Positions 9,219-17,902 of a DNA stretch of 64,000 nucleotides are shown in pieces. Origin of the DNA: Actinoplanes octamycinicus (GTDB lineage: Bacteria > Actinomycetota > Actinomycetes > Mycobacteriales > Micromonosporaceae); NCBI RefSeq assembly GCF_014205225.1, contig NZ_JACHNB010000001.1, positions 2,709,501 through 2,773,500 on the forward strand, in the 5' to 3' direction. A program made the position numbers and the translations under genes. Below the pieces are notes generated by a model. It ran no database searches. It had not been told where the DNA came from and saw nothing but the letters and a program-made list of their open reading frames with translations. Each line of letters starts with the position of its first letter. Position 1 is the first letter of the stretch.

Positions 9219-10589
9219 GTGAATCCGCCGCGCATAGTCGTCGTAGGTGCAGGTCATGTCGGGCTGTACACGGCCCTACGCCTGTCCAAGAAGCTGAACC
9301 GGAACCACGCCGAGGTCGTTGTCATCGACCCCGTGCCGCACATGACCTATCAGCCGTTCCTGCCCGAGGCAGCGGCCGGTAGCATCTCGCCGCGCCACGC
9401 CGTTGTGCCGCTGCGCCGTGAGCTGAAGAAGTGCCGCATCGTCTCCGGTGAGGTCACCAAGGTCGAGCACGCTCGCAAGACGGTGACCATCCAGCCGATC
9501 GACGGCCCCTCCTACGAGATGGCGTACGACCACATCATCGTGGCGCCCGGCTCGGTCTCGCGGACTCTCCCGATCCCCGGCCTCAGCGAGATCGGTATCG
9601 GTCTCAAGACCATCGGTGAGGCCATCTACCTGCGCAACCACATCCTCGACCGGCTCGACGTCGCCGCCGTGACGCCGGACCCGGAGGTGCGCAAGGCCTC
9701 GCTGAACTTCGTCTTCGTCGGTGGTGGCTTCGCCGGCATCGAGGCGCTCGCCGAGATGCAGGACGTGGTCGCCGACGCGCTGAAGTACTACCCGGAGCTG
9801 GACCCGAAGGAGGTCCACTTCATCCTGGTCGAGGCGACCAACCGGATCCTGCCGGAGGTCGGCCCGGAGATGGGCGCCTACGCCGCCCGGCAGCTCGCCG
9901 CCCGCGGCATCGACCTGCGCCTGGACACCTTCCTCAACTCGTGCGTCGACGGCCAGATCGAGCTCTCCGACGGTGACTCGTTCCGCGCCGAGACCCTGGT
10001 CTGGACGGCCGGTGTCAAGCCGTCGCCGATGCTGCAGCAGACCGACCTGCCGCTCGGCCCGCGCGGGCACGTCAACTGCCTGCCCACCCTGCAGGTCGCC
10101 ACGCTGGACGGCGAGGTGCTCGAGGGCGCCTGGGCGGCCGGCGACTGCGCGCAGGTCCCCGACCTGACCAACCCGGGTGGCTGGTGCTCGCCGAGCGCCC
10201 AGCACGCGGTCCGGCAGGCCAAGGTGCTCGCCGACAACATCCGGCAGGTCGTCCTCGGCGGCGCCCCGAAGGAGTACCGGCACAAGCACGTCGGCGGCGT
10301 CGCCGGCCTGGGCATCAACAAGGGTGTCGCGCACGTCTACGGGATCAAGGTCAAGGGTTACCCGGCCTGGCTGATGCACCGCTTCTACCACGTCAGCCGG
10401 ATCCCGTCGTTCAACCGCAAGGTGCGGGTGCTGGCCGACTGGGTGCTGGCCTTCGTGCTCAAGCGGGAGACCGTGGCGCTCGGCCAGCTGCACGCGCCGC
10501 GGGAGGAGTTCCTCGAGGTGACCCCGCCGGTGGCGCCGAAGCCGAAGGCCGAGGAGAAGTCCGCGGACAAGGTCGGCTCCAGCCGCTGA
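9219..10589 (+). CDS. ndh: Type II NADH:quinone oxidoreductase
   Basis: A single-subunit, non-proton-pumping NADH dehydrogenase that feeds electrons to menaquinone at the inner face of the membrane. 456 residues from GTG 9219. The FAD-binding dinucleotide fold starts at residue 4 (RIVVVGAGHVGLYTAL); the NADH-binding fold is FVFVGGGFAGIEALAEM. Also visible are TLVWTAGVKPSP, the FAD-binding AAGDCAQVPDL, and the quinone-site-like GWCSPSAQHAVRQAK. The C-terminal amphipathic region (WLMHRFYHVSRIPSFNRK) suits membrane attachment. Start choice: the longer open frame upstream has no protein-like content. Confidence 0.93.
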   Translation: MNPPRIVVVGAGHVGLYTALRLSKKLNRNHAEVVVIDPVPHMTYQPFLPEAAAGSISPRHAVVPLRRELKKCRIVSGEVTKVEHARKTVTIQPIDGPSYEMAYDHIIVAPGSVSRTLPIPGLSEIGIGLKTIGEAIYLRNHILDRLDVAAVTPDPEVRKASLNFVFVGGGFAGIEALAEMQDVVADALKYYPELDPKEVHFILVEATNRILPEVGPEMGAYAARQLAARGIDLRLDTFLNSCVDGQIELSDGDSFRAETLVWTAGVKPSPMLQQTDLPLGPRGHVNCLPTLQVATLDGEVLEGAWAAGDCAQVPDLTNPGGWCSPSAQHAVRQAKVLADNIRQVVLGGAPKEYRHKHVGGVAGLGINKGVAHVYGIKVKGYPAWLMHRFYHVSRIPSFNRKVRVLADWVLAFVLKRETVALGQLHAPREEFLEVTPPVAPKPKAEEKSADKVGSSR

Positions 10590-10666
10590 CCGACGGCTCA
10601 TCCGGGGGCCAGCAGTAAGGCCGTTCCCATCGCCCGGGCGGCACCAGCTACGGTGTTCGCAGGCCC

Positions 10667-10749
10667 GCCCGGGTGGTGGAATGGCAGACACGGCCGCCTT
10701 AAAAGCGGCTGCCCTAACAGGCGTGCGGGTTCGAGACCCGCCCCGGGCA
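10667..10749 (+). tRNA. tRNA-Leu (anticodon TAA)
   Basis: The 7-bp acceptor stem GCCCGGG/CCCGGGC is complete, with discriminator A at 10749. The anticodon stem GCCGC/GCGGC encloses the 7-base loop CTTAAAA, giving anticodon TAA at 10700-10702. There is a long variable arm (class II, as expected for Leu) and a T arm GCGGG-TTCGAGA-CCCGC. The 3' CCA is not encoded (CAG follows). TAA reads UUA codons, which are rare in high-GC actinomycetes; the gene is the counterpart of bldA in Streptomyces. Confidence 0.95.
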
Positions 10750-10760
10750 CAGATAACGAA

Positions 10761-10798
10761 GCGGTCGCGACGGTTCGTCGCGGCCGCTCCCGTTTTTG
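10761..10798 (+). terminator. Intrinsic terminator after tRNA-Leu
   Basis: A 12-bp stem (GCGGTCGCGACG / CGTCGCGGCCGC, one G-U pair) with a GTT loop, followed by CTCCCGTTTTTG. It has a real T5 run, unlike the other terminators in the window. Confidence 0.85.
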
Positions 10799-10963
10799 GG
10801 GGCGTTTGTGCTCGCCCGGTTACCACTGGGCGGCCCGGGGTACCCATGACACCTGTCATTTTCAGCCTGCTCACAGCTCCCGGGAGCGGCGGTCCGGCCG
10901 CACAGCGCTTACCCTGGAGCGACAGGCATTGTTGTGCCGAACCCTCAAGGGAGGCTGGACACA

Positions 10964-11845
10964 GTGAAGACTTCTAACCCGGTGCTCTCGCGCCTCGGCC
11001 AGGCGGCCGAGCGGGAGCGGACGGCCGGGTACGGGCCACACGGGCCGGCCGGGCACGCGGGTTACGGTCAGCCGGGTTACGGCGCGCCGGGCTACGGCCA
11101 GCCCGCCTACGGTCAGCCGGCGTACGGGCAGCCGTACCCGACCGCTGATGGCTACGCCGCCGCCCCGCCCTCCGTGCAGCCGATGACCATCGACGACGTG
11201 GTCGTCAAGACGGTCACGCTGCTCGGCATCACCGGCATCTCCGCGGTCGCCGCGTGGAACCTGATCCCGACCTCGCTGACCGGCGTCGCCTGGATCGGCG
11301 CCGCGATGGTCGGCATCGTGCTCGGCATGGTCATCTCGTTCATGCGGATGGCCAACCCGGCGCTCGTCATCACCTACGCGGTGGTCGAGGGCGTCTTCGT
11401 CGGCATGGTCAGCAAGGCGTTCGAGAGCATCCTCGGCTACGACGGCATCATCCTGCAGGCGGTGGTCGCCACCTTCGGGGTCTTCTTCCTGATGGCGGCG
11501 CTCTACCGGGCCCGGGTCATCCGCGCCACGCCGAAGTTCCAGCGCATCATGATCTCGGTGATGGCCGGCCTCTTCGGGGTCATGCTGATCAACTTCGTGC
11601 TGTACCTGTTCGGCGTCAACACCGGCCTGCGCGACAACGGCCCGCTCGGCTACATCTTCAGCCTGGTCTGCATCGTGGTCGCCTCGCTGAGCTTCATCCT
11701 CAACTTCAACGAGATCGAGGAGGGCGTCCGCGCCGGCCTCCCGCGGCGCTACTCGTGGACCGCGGCCTTCGGCATCCTGGTCGGCCTGGTCTGGCTCTAC
11801 ATCGAGATCCTGCGCCTGCTCAGTTACCTCCAGGGCGACGACTGA
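10964..11845 (+). CDS. Bax inhibitor-1/YccA family membrane protein
   Basis: 293 residues from GTG 10964, with AGGGAGG about ten bases upstream; an ATG 30 bases earlier lies upstream of this site. Residues 1-70 are cytoplasmic, rich in Gly/Tyr/Pro (repeats of GYGQP type). Seven hydrophobic segments follow, beginning at TLLGITGISAVAAWNLI and including WIGAAMVGIVLGMVISF, LLINFVLYLFGV-type and IFSLVCIVVASLSFILNF segments. The last two end in NEIEEGVRAGLPRRYSW and GILVGLVWLYIEILRLL, the family's signature acidic/aromatic C-terminal region. Relatives are calcium-leak channels of the TMBIM type; activity here is unknown. Three tandem hairpins follow the gene. Confidence 0.9.
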   Translation: MKTSNPVLSRLGQAAERERTAGYGPHGPAGHAGYGQPGYGAPGYGQPAYGQPAYGQPYPTADGYAAAPPSVQPMTIDDVVVKTVTLLGITGISAVAAWNLIPTSLTGVAWIGAAMVGIVLGMVISFMRMANPALVITYAVVEGVFVGMVSKAFESILGYDGIILQAVVATFGVFFLMAALYRARVIRATPKFQRIMISVMAGLFGVMLINFVLYLFGVNTGLRDNGPLGYIFSLVCIVVASLSFILNFNEIEEGVRAGLPRRYSWTAAFGILVGLVWLYIEILRLLSYLQGDD

Positions 11846-11871
11846 CGGTTCGTCACCAGTCGCCAATCCGC

Positions 11872-11995
11872 AACGCCCGGCCCGACTCCCCGCGGACCGG
11901 GCGTTGCCCCGATCCACTCGACGCCCGGCCCGCCTCGCGGTCCGGGCGTCGCCCCGATCCACCTGACGCCCGGCCCGCCTCGCGGTCCGGGCGTC
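11872..11995 (+). repeat. Three tandem terminator-like hairpins
   Basis: Three units begin at 11873, 11921 and 11966 (spacing 48 and 45). Each forms an inverted repeat around CGCCCGG...CCGGGCG. Unit 1 closes with CAA/TTG pairs, units 2 and 3 with GA/TC pairs, so the stem is kept by compensatory changes. Units 2 and 3 also have an inner CCGC-CTC-GCGG hairpin. The position, 27 bases after the Bax-inhibitor gene, fits a reinforced terminator. Confidence 0.7.
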
Positions 11996-12639
11996 GCCCT
12001 TTCCCGGCGTCCGCCCGTCATCTTCTGGGCCGGTTGCCGCCCGTCGTCCGGGCCCGGCTCTGCCCTACGCGTCAGCCCCCGGCCCTCGCCCTTGTGCGTC
12101 GCCGCGGCTGCCGCATTTCTCATCGCCCCTCTTTTCTCATTCGCTGTCGATTGCTGTTCTGCGCCGATGAGGCTTTGTTCTCCGATTAGGCACCGGATAT
12201 CCGTTCCCCTTTCGTTTCGCGCGGATCGCCTTTACTGCTGGTTGTCCCTTTGGTCACCCGCTGCGACATTCGGTTCGCTGACGGTTCCGCATTCCGCTTC
12301 GGTCACGGTGCGCTTTCCGACACCACTTTCCGGTACGACCGGAGCCGGGCTCCCTCCCTCGACTGTCTGGCGGGCTGGCCGTGAGGGGGTGTGTCCCGGC
12401 GGCCGAAACACCCCTGGAAGCCAGCCGGGGCCGTGACCGCGCCGCGTGCCGGAGTTCCCAGCGGACTTCGCGTCGTGGGGCGGGCTCCCGGCCGGTGGGG
12501 AGGGCGGATCGTGCGGGCTGGTAGTGAGTGGGCGGGCCGCCGACCCCACTACCGGCGCCACCGCCCGTGGGGTGCGGGGCTGCTCAGGGGCGAAGCGGCG
12601 GAGTGATCGGCGGCGACGGGTGGCGGGTAGGCTCGCCGG
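11996..12639. other. Gene-poor region, pyrimidine-rich
   Basis: No protein-like reading frame is supported here. The plus strand is rich in C and T, and 12,100-12,330 is noticeably more AT-rich than the surroundings. The promoter of the next gene is at the right end: TAGGCT (12627-12632) lies seven bases before ATG 12640, a layout typical of a leaderless actinobacterial mRNA. Confidence 0.5.
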
Positions 12640-12945
12640 ATGTCCGAGTTCGCGACTTCTGTCGAGCGGCTGCTGGCCCAGGTGCGGCACTGGGAGGAGA
12701 CGCGCTGGGCGGCCGGCGCCGGTGCCGGGACCCGGGGGGATCTGGTCTTCGCGCTGGTGCAGCGGTTGGCCGACCTGAGCGCCGAGGCGGAAGGGCGGGC
12801 GTCCCGGCCCGTCCCGCGGGCCCACGACCTGGTGCTGCCCGACCAGCTGCGCGTCATCGCCGACGACATCATCGCCGCCGACCCCACCGTCGACCTGCTG
12901 ACCAGGGCCACAGCCGCAGTCGACGAGGTCCGCCAAACCCTCTGA
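12640..12945 (+). CDS. Small conserved-looking hypothetical protein
   Basis: 101 residues, not recognised. It is acidic, mostly alpha-helical by composition, with no membrane segment. It starts SEFATSVERLLAQVRHWEE and contains DLVFALVQRLADLSAEAEG, LPDQLRVIADDIIAADP and a helical end (LLTRATAAVDEVRQTL). Regular codon use with G/C in third positions and a TAGGCT -10 box seven bases before the ATG support a real, probably leaderless gene. It is convergent with the acetyltransferase at 13372, with a tandem repeat between them. Confidence 0.7.
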   Translation: MSEFATSVERLLAQVRHWEETRWAAGAGAGTRGDLVFALVQRLADLSAEAEGRASRPVPRAHDLVLPDQLRVIADDIIAADPTVDLLTRATAAVDEVRQTL

Positions 12946-13047
12946 CGCCCCGCCGGCCGCGCTCACGTGTGGCCGCCCCGCCGCTGATCACCATGAAGCC
13001 GTGCCCGAGCGCGCCAGGCGGCCCGGTGCGCCTGCGGCCCCTGCGGG

Positions 13048-13365
13048 GTTCAAGTGGCCGAGCGGGCCAGCGGGTCCGGTGTGCCTGCGGCCTCTGCTGG
13101 GTTCAAGTGGCCGAGCATGCCAGCGGGTTCGGTGCGCCTTTGGCCTCTGCTGGGTTCAAGTGGCGGAGCGTGCTAGGGGGTTCGGTGTGCCTGCGGCCTC
13201 TGCTGGGTTCAAGTGGCCGCGCGGGCCTGTGGGGCCGGTGTGCCTGTGGTCTGCGCTGGGTTCAGGTGGCCGAGCGTGCCAGAGGGTCCCGTGTGCCTGT
13301 GGTCTCTGCTGGGTTCAGGTGGCCGGGCGGACCAGTGGGGCCGGTGTGCCTCCGGACCGGCCGCT
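13048..13365. repeat. 53-bp tandem repeat, six copies
   Basis: GTTCAAGTGG or GTTCAGGTGG recurs at 13048, 13101, 13154, 13207, 13260 and 13313, always exactly 53 bases apart. Between these are GCC(G/A)GCG-type, GGTGTGCCTG and CTCTGCTGGG blocks. A degenerate partial copy precedes it from about 12,995. The period is not a multiple of three, so reading frames through it change from copy to copy and it is not coding. It fills the gap between two convergent genes. Confidence 0.92.
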
Positions 13366-13371
13366 GGCTGG

Positions 13372-13857
13372 TCAGGTGGTGTGTGGGGGAGTGGGGAGAG
13401 GCAGGCTGAGGTTGGTCAGGCCGTCGACCGGGTGGAAGCCGGCTGACTTGTAGAGGGACAGGGCCGGGGTGTTGTCCGGTTCGGTCTGCAAGGAGACGCG
13501 GAGGGCGCCGGCGGCTCGGGCCTCGGTGACCACGTGGTCCAGGAGAGCCCGGGCGGTGCCGCCGCGTCGCTGGCCGGGACTCACGAAGAGGTCGCGGATC
13601 ATCCAGAAGGTGGCCAGCCGCAAGGAGGCCGGCAACACGGCGGTGGTGACGAAACCGCAGGCCGCTGAGGGAGTGGGAGCGGCCGGGAAGGCCAGGAAGG
13701 CGCGCAACTCGCCGGAGCGCAACCGCTCGGACAGCCAGCCGGCGGTCCGGGCCGGTTCGGGCGTCTCGCCGTAGTGCGCCCGGTAGTCGTCGAAGAGCCG
13801 CACCAACTGGACGAAGTCCGGATCGCCGGGATGCGCCGGTTCGATGGTCACGCTCAT
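13372..13857 (-). CDS. GNAT family N-acetyltransferase
   Basis: 161 residues from ATG 13857 (MSVTIEPAHPGD). A GTG at 13911 in the same frame is possible but adds residues unlike the family. The acetyl-CoA-binding motif A is DLFVSPGQRRGGTARALLDH (R-R-G-G-T-A loop). Motif B follows as RVSLQTEPDNTPALSLYKSAGF, the usual asparagine- and tyrosine-containing end of the fold. The substrate is unknown. The stop abuts the 53-bp repeat array. Confidence 0.85.
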   Translation of the reverse strand: MSVTIEPAHPGDPDFVQLVRLFDDYRAHYGETPEPARTAGWLSERLRSGELRAFLAFPAAPTPSAACGFVTTAVLPASLRLATFWMIRDLFVSPGQRRGGTARALLDHVVTEARAAGALRVSLQTEPDNTPALSLYKSAGFHPVDGLTNLSLPLPTPPHTT

Positions 13858-14030
13858 CCGCTCAGCCTTGTCGATGCGCCCGGTCTCGTCGACCCCGGTA
13901 CCCGGAATCACGGGCTGTTGACCGAGGTGCCGGAAGATAGCCGGCCGGGGGACGTCCCGGAAGGCCGCTGGCCGCGGGCTTGCCGGAAAGTGGGGCTGCG
14001 GGCGTATCGGACGGCGGCGGGCGCCGGGCG

Positions 14031-14141
14031 TACCGGAGAGTGGTCAGTTGCGGCGCGCCGAAAAGGTGGGCTGCGGGCGTACCGGAAAGTGGTCAGTTGC
14101 GGCGCGCCGAAAGGGGCGGGCGGCGGGCGTACCGGAAATTG
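14031..14141. repeat. 49-50 bp direct repeat, about 2.3 copies
   Basis: Units starting TACCGGA at 14031, 14080 and 14130 (spacing 49 and 50) share GTGGTCAGTTGCGGCGCGCC and GAAA followed by a G-rich run. Shorter related pieces (GCCGGAAAGTGGGGCTGCGG at 13982) extend leftward. The gap 13858-14238 holds nothing else recognisable. Confidence 0.75.
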
Positions 14142-14238
14142 TCTTGGGAATGGGGCGGGCCCGGCGCGGAGACGCCGGGCCCGGTGTGGAGCGGTCGGAT
14201 CGGATCGGAAGGCGGCCGGAGGCCGGATCCGGGACCGG

Positions 14239-15483
14239 TCAGCTGAGGCGTTCGATGATCAGGGCCATGCCCTGGCCGCCGCCGACGCACATGGTCTCCA
14301 GGCCGATCGACTTGTCGTGCCAGTCGAGAGAGTTGATCAGGGTGCCGGTGATCCGGGCGCCGGTCATGCCGAACGGGTGGCCGACCGCGATCGCGCCGCC
14401 GTTGACGTTCAGTTTCTCCAGCGGGATGCCCAGATCCTGGTAGGACGGGATGACCTGGGCCGCGAACGCCTCGTTGATCTCGACCAGGTCGACGTCGTCG
14501 ATGGTCATGCCGGCCCGCTTCAGCGCCTGCTTGGAGGCCTCCACCGGGCCGAGACCCATGATCTCCGGGGAGAGCGCGGTGACGCCGGTGGAGACGATCC
14601 GGGCGAGCGGCGTGATGCCCAGCTCCCGGGCCTTGGTGTCGCTCATGATGACCAGCGCGGCGGCGCCGTCGTTGAGCGGGCAGCAGTTGCCGGCGGTGAC
14701 CCGGCCGTCCTCCCGGAAGACCGGCTTGAGCTGGGAGACCGCGTCCAGGGTGACGCCCGCGCGGGGGCCGTCGTCCTTCGACACGACGGTGCCGTCGGGC
14801 AGCGTCACCGGGGTGATCTCGCGGGCCCAGAAGCCGTTCGCGATGGCCTTCTCGGCCAGGTTCTGCGAGCGGACGCCGAACTCGTCCATCTCCTCGCGGG
14901 AGACGTTCTTCAGCTGGGCGAGGTTTTCCGCGGTGTAGCCCATCCCGATGTAGATGTCCGGGAGCTGGCCGTCCTCGCGCGGGTCGTGCCAGACCCCGCC
15001 GTTCTTCGCGGTGGCCGCGGTGCGTGCCTGGGCCTCCTCGAAGGCCGGGTTCTCCCAGCCGCCGCCGACCAGGGCCTGGGCGGCCGAGGGCAGGCCGTCG
15101 GAGCTGCCCCGGGCGAACCGGGACACGGTCTCCACACCGGCCGAGATGAAGATGTCGCCCTCACCGGCCTTGATGGCGTGGAACGCCATCCGGGTGGTCT
15201 GCAGCGACGACGAGCAGTAACGGGTGATGGTGGCGGCGGGCAGGCCGTCCAGGCCCAGCTTGGTGGCGACCACGCGGCCCATGTTGAAGCCCTGCTCACC
15301 GCCGGGCAGGCCGCAGCCGAGGTAGAGGTCCTCGATCAGGGCGCGGTCAAGCTGGGGCACCTTGTTGAGCGCGGCGTCGACGATGGTGGCGGTGAGGTCG
15401 TCGGGGCGCAGATCCTTGAGCGAGCCCTTGTGGGCGCGGCCGATCGGTGAGCGGGCAGTGGCGACGATGACAGCTTCCGGCAT
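14239..15483 (-). CDS. fadA: Acetyl-CoA C-acyltransferase (thiolase)
   Basis: A 414-residue thiolase catalysing the thiolytic step of fatty-acid beta-oxidation or the reverse condensation. The nucleophilic cysteine is Cys90 in TRYCSSSLQ. The catalytic histidine lies in [17 protein letters not shown], and the second cysteine in [14 protein letters not shown]. The EINEAFAAQ motif is also present. The short stretch between its ATG and the upstream region has a -10-like TAAACT six bases before the start, so the mRNA is probably leaderless. No beta-oxidation partner is adjacent; an acyl-CoA dehydrogenase lies at 49747. Confidence 0.95.
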   Translation of the reverse strand: MPEAVIVATARSPIGRAHKGSLKDLRPDDLTATIVDAALNKVPQLDRALIEDLYLGCGLPGGEQGFNMGRVVATKLGLDGLPAATITRYCSSSLQTTRMAFHAIKAGEGDIFISAGVETVSRFARGSSDGLPSAAQALVGGGWENPAFEEAQARTAATAKNGGVWHDPREDGQLPDIYIGMGYTAENLAQLKNVSREEMDEFGVRSQNLAEKAIANGFWAREITPVTLPDGTVVSKDDGPRAGVTLDAVSQLKPVFREDGRVTAGNCCPLNDGAAALVIMSDTKARELGITPLARIVSTGVTALSPEIMGLGPVEASKQALKRAGMTIDDVDLVEINEAFAAQVIPSYQDLGIPLEKLNVNGGAIAVGHPFGMTGARITGTLINSLDWHDKSIGLETMCVGGGQGMALIIERLS

Positions 15484-15489
15484 GGTCCC

Positions 15490-15506
15490 AGTTTACTTAC
15501 GGGTAA
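15490..15506 (-). promoter_or_regulatory. Thiolase promoter with short palindrome
   Basis: Read on the minus strand, TAAACT (15490-15495) sits six bases upstream of the thiolase ATG, the spacing of a leaderless transcript. Just upstream is TTACCCGTAA (15497-15506), a TTAC/GTAA inverted repeat that could be an operator. This is a pattern match only. Confidence 0.4.
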
Positions 15507-15539
15507 CATGGTCGGAAGTGTGGATTTGTCACACCCGCT

Positions 15540-16328
15540 TCACACACCGCTCATCGTGGCCTTGGCTACCGCCGGATAGAGCGCGTGCGCCCACACCCGA
15601 TAGCCGTCCGCGGACGGGTGGAACCCGTCGTAGCAGAGCGTCCCCGCGTCGGCCCGGAACACCGTGCCGGTCTCCGCGCCCAGATCGACCACCGAGCCGC
15701 CGGCCTCGGTCACCGCCTTGGCCTGGGCCCGCGCCATCCGGCGCCCGAGCAGCCCGGCGATCTGCCGCAGCGGCGGCGCCATCGAGCGCATCGCGCCCAG
15801 GTCGGGGCAGGTGCCGACGACCACCTGCACGCCGGCCGAGCGCAGCCGCCGGACCGCCTGGGCCAGGTGGCCGGCCGCCTCCTCCGGAGCGCGCAGCGAG
15901 GTGGCGTCGTGCGAGCCGATCAGGATCACCGCCACGTCCGGCCGGGTGCCGAGCAGGGCCCGGGCCACCTGGGTGGCCAGGTCCATCGACCGCGAGCCGG
16001 CCACACCCACGCTGGACAGCAGCACGTGCCGCGGGCCGGTCTCCGGGGTGCCGTCGGCGACCAGCCGGGCCAGCTGCCCGCCGACCGTGTCGGCCAGCCA
16101 CTCCACGCCGACCCCGACCGCGGCCGAGTCGCCGAGCAGCACCAGCCGCAGCGGCGGGGCGCCGGCCGGGCCCATCGACGTGCGCAGGGCCAGCCCCATG
16201 GTGGGTTTGGCGTAGCGGCGGGCCTTGGCGGCCAGCATCTCCCCGGCGAGCAGGGCGGCGCCGCCCAGCGCGCCGGCGAGCAGGCTCGTGGCCGCGGCCT
16301 TGGTCAATCGTTCCGGCAGCCCAGCCAT
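15540..16328 (-). CDS. SGNH/GDSL-type hydrolase with altered block III
   Basis: 262 residues from ATG 16328. An N-terminal hydrophobic segment (AAATSLLAGALGGAALLAGEML) suggests a membrane anchor or signal. SGNH block I is LVLLGDSAAVGVG (catalytic serine); block V is DGFHPSADGY (catalytic Asp/His). Block III reads LIGSHDATSL where the family normally has G-x-N-D, so the oxyanion-hole asparagine is replaced by histidine. It is a paralogue of the next gene, which keeps GGND. Possible roles are esterase or lipase; the substrate is unknown. Confidence 0.85.
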   Translation of the reverse strand: MAGLPERLTKAAATSLLAGALGGAALLAGEMLAAKARRYAKPTMGLALRTSMGPAGAPPLRLVLLGDSAAVGVGVEWLADTVGGQLARLVADGTPETGPRHVLLSSVGVAGSRSMDLATQVARALLGTRPDVAVILIGSHDATSLRAPEEAAGHLAQAVRRLRSAGVQVVVGTCPDLGAMRSMAPPLRQIAGLLGRRMARAQAKAVTEAGGSVVDLGAETGTVFRADAGTLCYDGFHPSADGYRVWAHALYPAVAKATMSGV

Positions 16329-16372
16329 GTCCCGCCTCCCTGCGTCCGGTCGACTTCGATGATCCTTCTTCT

Positions 16373-17374
16373 CTACCCTACGGCGCTGGCCGCACCCGGC
16401 TTCGATCCCGAGCCGAACCAGTGCCGCGACTCCCCGAACCACGGGTGCCGGCGCAACTGTGCCCAGCGCCCGCCGGCCCGGACCGGGCTGACCTCGGTGC
16501 CCGGCGCGCGGACCGCCTCGTCGGCCGCCTCCGGCAGGGTGCGCACCGTCTCGGCGAGCGGCACGGCGGGCCGGTCGTCCTCGCCCAGGGCAGCCATCAC
16601 CGTCGGCATCATGACGGCCGCAGCTCGTGCGTACCCCTCGGCGGACGGGTGAAAACGATCCGAGCCGAACATCCGTGCGGGGTCGGCCTCGAACATCGGG
16701 CCGAGCAGGTTGCCGATCGACACGGTCCGGCCACCGGCGCGGACCACGGCGACCGTCTGCGCGGCCGCCAGCTGCCGGCTCCAGCGCCGGGCCAGCCAGC
16801 GCAGCGGCGGCTTGATCGGCTGGATGGCGCCGATGTCCGGGCAGGTGCCGACGACCACCCGGCACCCCGCCTCGCGCAGCCGGCGCACCGCGTCGCCGAG
16901 GTGGGTGACCGCGGACGCCCGCGCCGAGAAGTGCGTGACGTCATTGCCGCCGATCAGGATGATCGCCAGGTCCGGCTGGTAGTCCAGGGCGGCGTCCACC
17001 TGCCAGGGCAGGCCGGCCGAGACCGAACCGACCACGGCCAGCCGGTGCAGCCGCACCGGGCGGTGCAGGCGGCGGGAGATGCCGGTGGCGAAGAGCGCGC
17101 CGGGTGTCTCCCGCGGGCGGTGCACGCCGTAACCGGCCGCCGACGAGTCACCGAGGATCACCAGGTTGAGTGGCCGGCCGGGAAATTTCGCGCCGTAGAC
17201 GCCGTCGCCCCGGGGCGGTGGCGCCTCGGCCAGCGGGATGATCCGGCGCGCGTCGGCGGCCTGGCGCATCAGGAGGCCGGCGGAGAGGGCGGTGAGGCCG
17301 GCGAGCACCCCGGCGATCTGCCCGGCTGCCTTGATCCGCTGCCGGGTGCCCGTGCTGATGACAATGGTGTTCAC
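16373..17374 (-). CDS. SGNH/GDSL-type hydrolase
   Basis: 333 residues from GTG 17374, preceded by GCGAGGGAGACT; a longer start at 17449 is possible. A membrane segment lies near the N-terminus (AGQIAGVLAGLTALSAGLLM). All SGNH blocks are intact: LVILGDSSAAGYGV (Ser), SVSAGLPW (Gly), IILIGGNDVTHF (Asn) and DRFHPSAEGYARAA (Asp/His). The catalytic domain ends near residue 275; the last 60 residues are a charged tail. It lies 44 bases upstream of its paralogue on the same strand, so the two are probably one transcript produced by gene duplication. Confidence 0.88.
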   Translation of the reverse strand: MNTIVISTGTRQRIKAAGQIAGVLAGLTALSAGLLMRQAADARRIIPLAEAPPPRGDGVYGAKFPGRPLNLVILGDSSAAGYGVHRPRETPGALFATGISRRLHRPVRLHRLAVVGSVSAGLPWQVDAALDYQPDLAIILIGGNDVTHFSARASAVTHLGDAVRRLREAGCRVVVGTCPDIGAIQPIKPPLRWLARRWSRQLAAAQTVAVVRAGGRTVSIGNLLGPMFEADPARMFGSDRFHPSAEGYARAAAVMMPTVMAALGEDDRPAVPLAETVRTLPEAADEAVRAPGTEVSPVRAGGRWAQLRRHPWFGESRHWFGSGSKPGAASAVG

Positions 17375-17554
17375 AGTCTCCCTCGCTGTCGTCCGAAGGG
17401 AACCATCCGGCCCGGCGTTCGCTCCCCGGGTGTGGGAGCCGTCCGGCACGGCCTAGATCGGCACCTGGCGTCGGGATTCGAGGCTAACTCGCGATGGCGA
17501 GAGGCAATCATGGCGTACCCAAGTCATGCTGGAGTTGCGGAAAGGGGAACAGAC

Positions 17555-17899
17555 ATGGCCAAAACTCTGAAACGTACGGCGGCCTTCACCGCACTCGGCC
17601 GGGCCCTGATGGCCGGCGCCCGCGGCGGACCGTCGCTGAGCAGGCGGCTCGCCGCGATCCCGCGGATGCTCAAGGCCACCGCCAAGGGTGAGTACGACGG
17701 CGGCATGCGGCTCGCCCTGATGGCCGCCGCCACCGCCTATGTGATCTCGCCCATCGACGCCGTGCCGGAGGCCGTCCTGTTCGTCTTCGGGCTGGTCGAC
17801 GACGCGGTGGCGATCACCTGGCTGGCCGGCACGGTGCTCAGCGAGACCGAGCGGTTCCTGGAGTGGGAGCGGGTGACCAAGCCCGTCGTCGTACGCTGA
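17555..17899 (+). CDS. DUF1232 (YkvA family) small membrane protein
   Basis: 114 residues from ATG 17555, with AAAGGGGAA about seven bases upstream. The DUF1232 core is RLALMAAATAYVISPIDAVPEAV followed by a hydrophobic stretch (LFVFGLVDDAVAITWLAGTVL). The YVISP(I/L)D motif with the following PE is diagnostic of this family of small membrane proteins, whose function is not known. The stop is three bases before the CBS start, so the two are likely cotranscribed. Confidence 0.9.
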   Translation: MAKTLKRTAAFTALGRALMAGARGGPSLSRRLAAIPRMLKATAKGEYDGGMRLALMAAATAYVISPIDAVPEAVLFVFGLVDDAVAITWLAGTVLSETERFLEWERVTKPVVVR

Positions 17900-17902
17900 A
17901 GC

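Noticed and set aside
12092..12436. Open frame of 114 codons in the AT-richer gap
   Set aside because: No ribosome site, irregular codon use and no protein-like pattern.
13048..13365. tRNA-like pieces (GGTTCAAGT, GTGGCCGAG) in the 53-bp repeat
   Set aside because: These short matches to T-arm and D-arm consensus are in the wrong order and no acceptor or anticodon stem can be formed.
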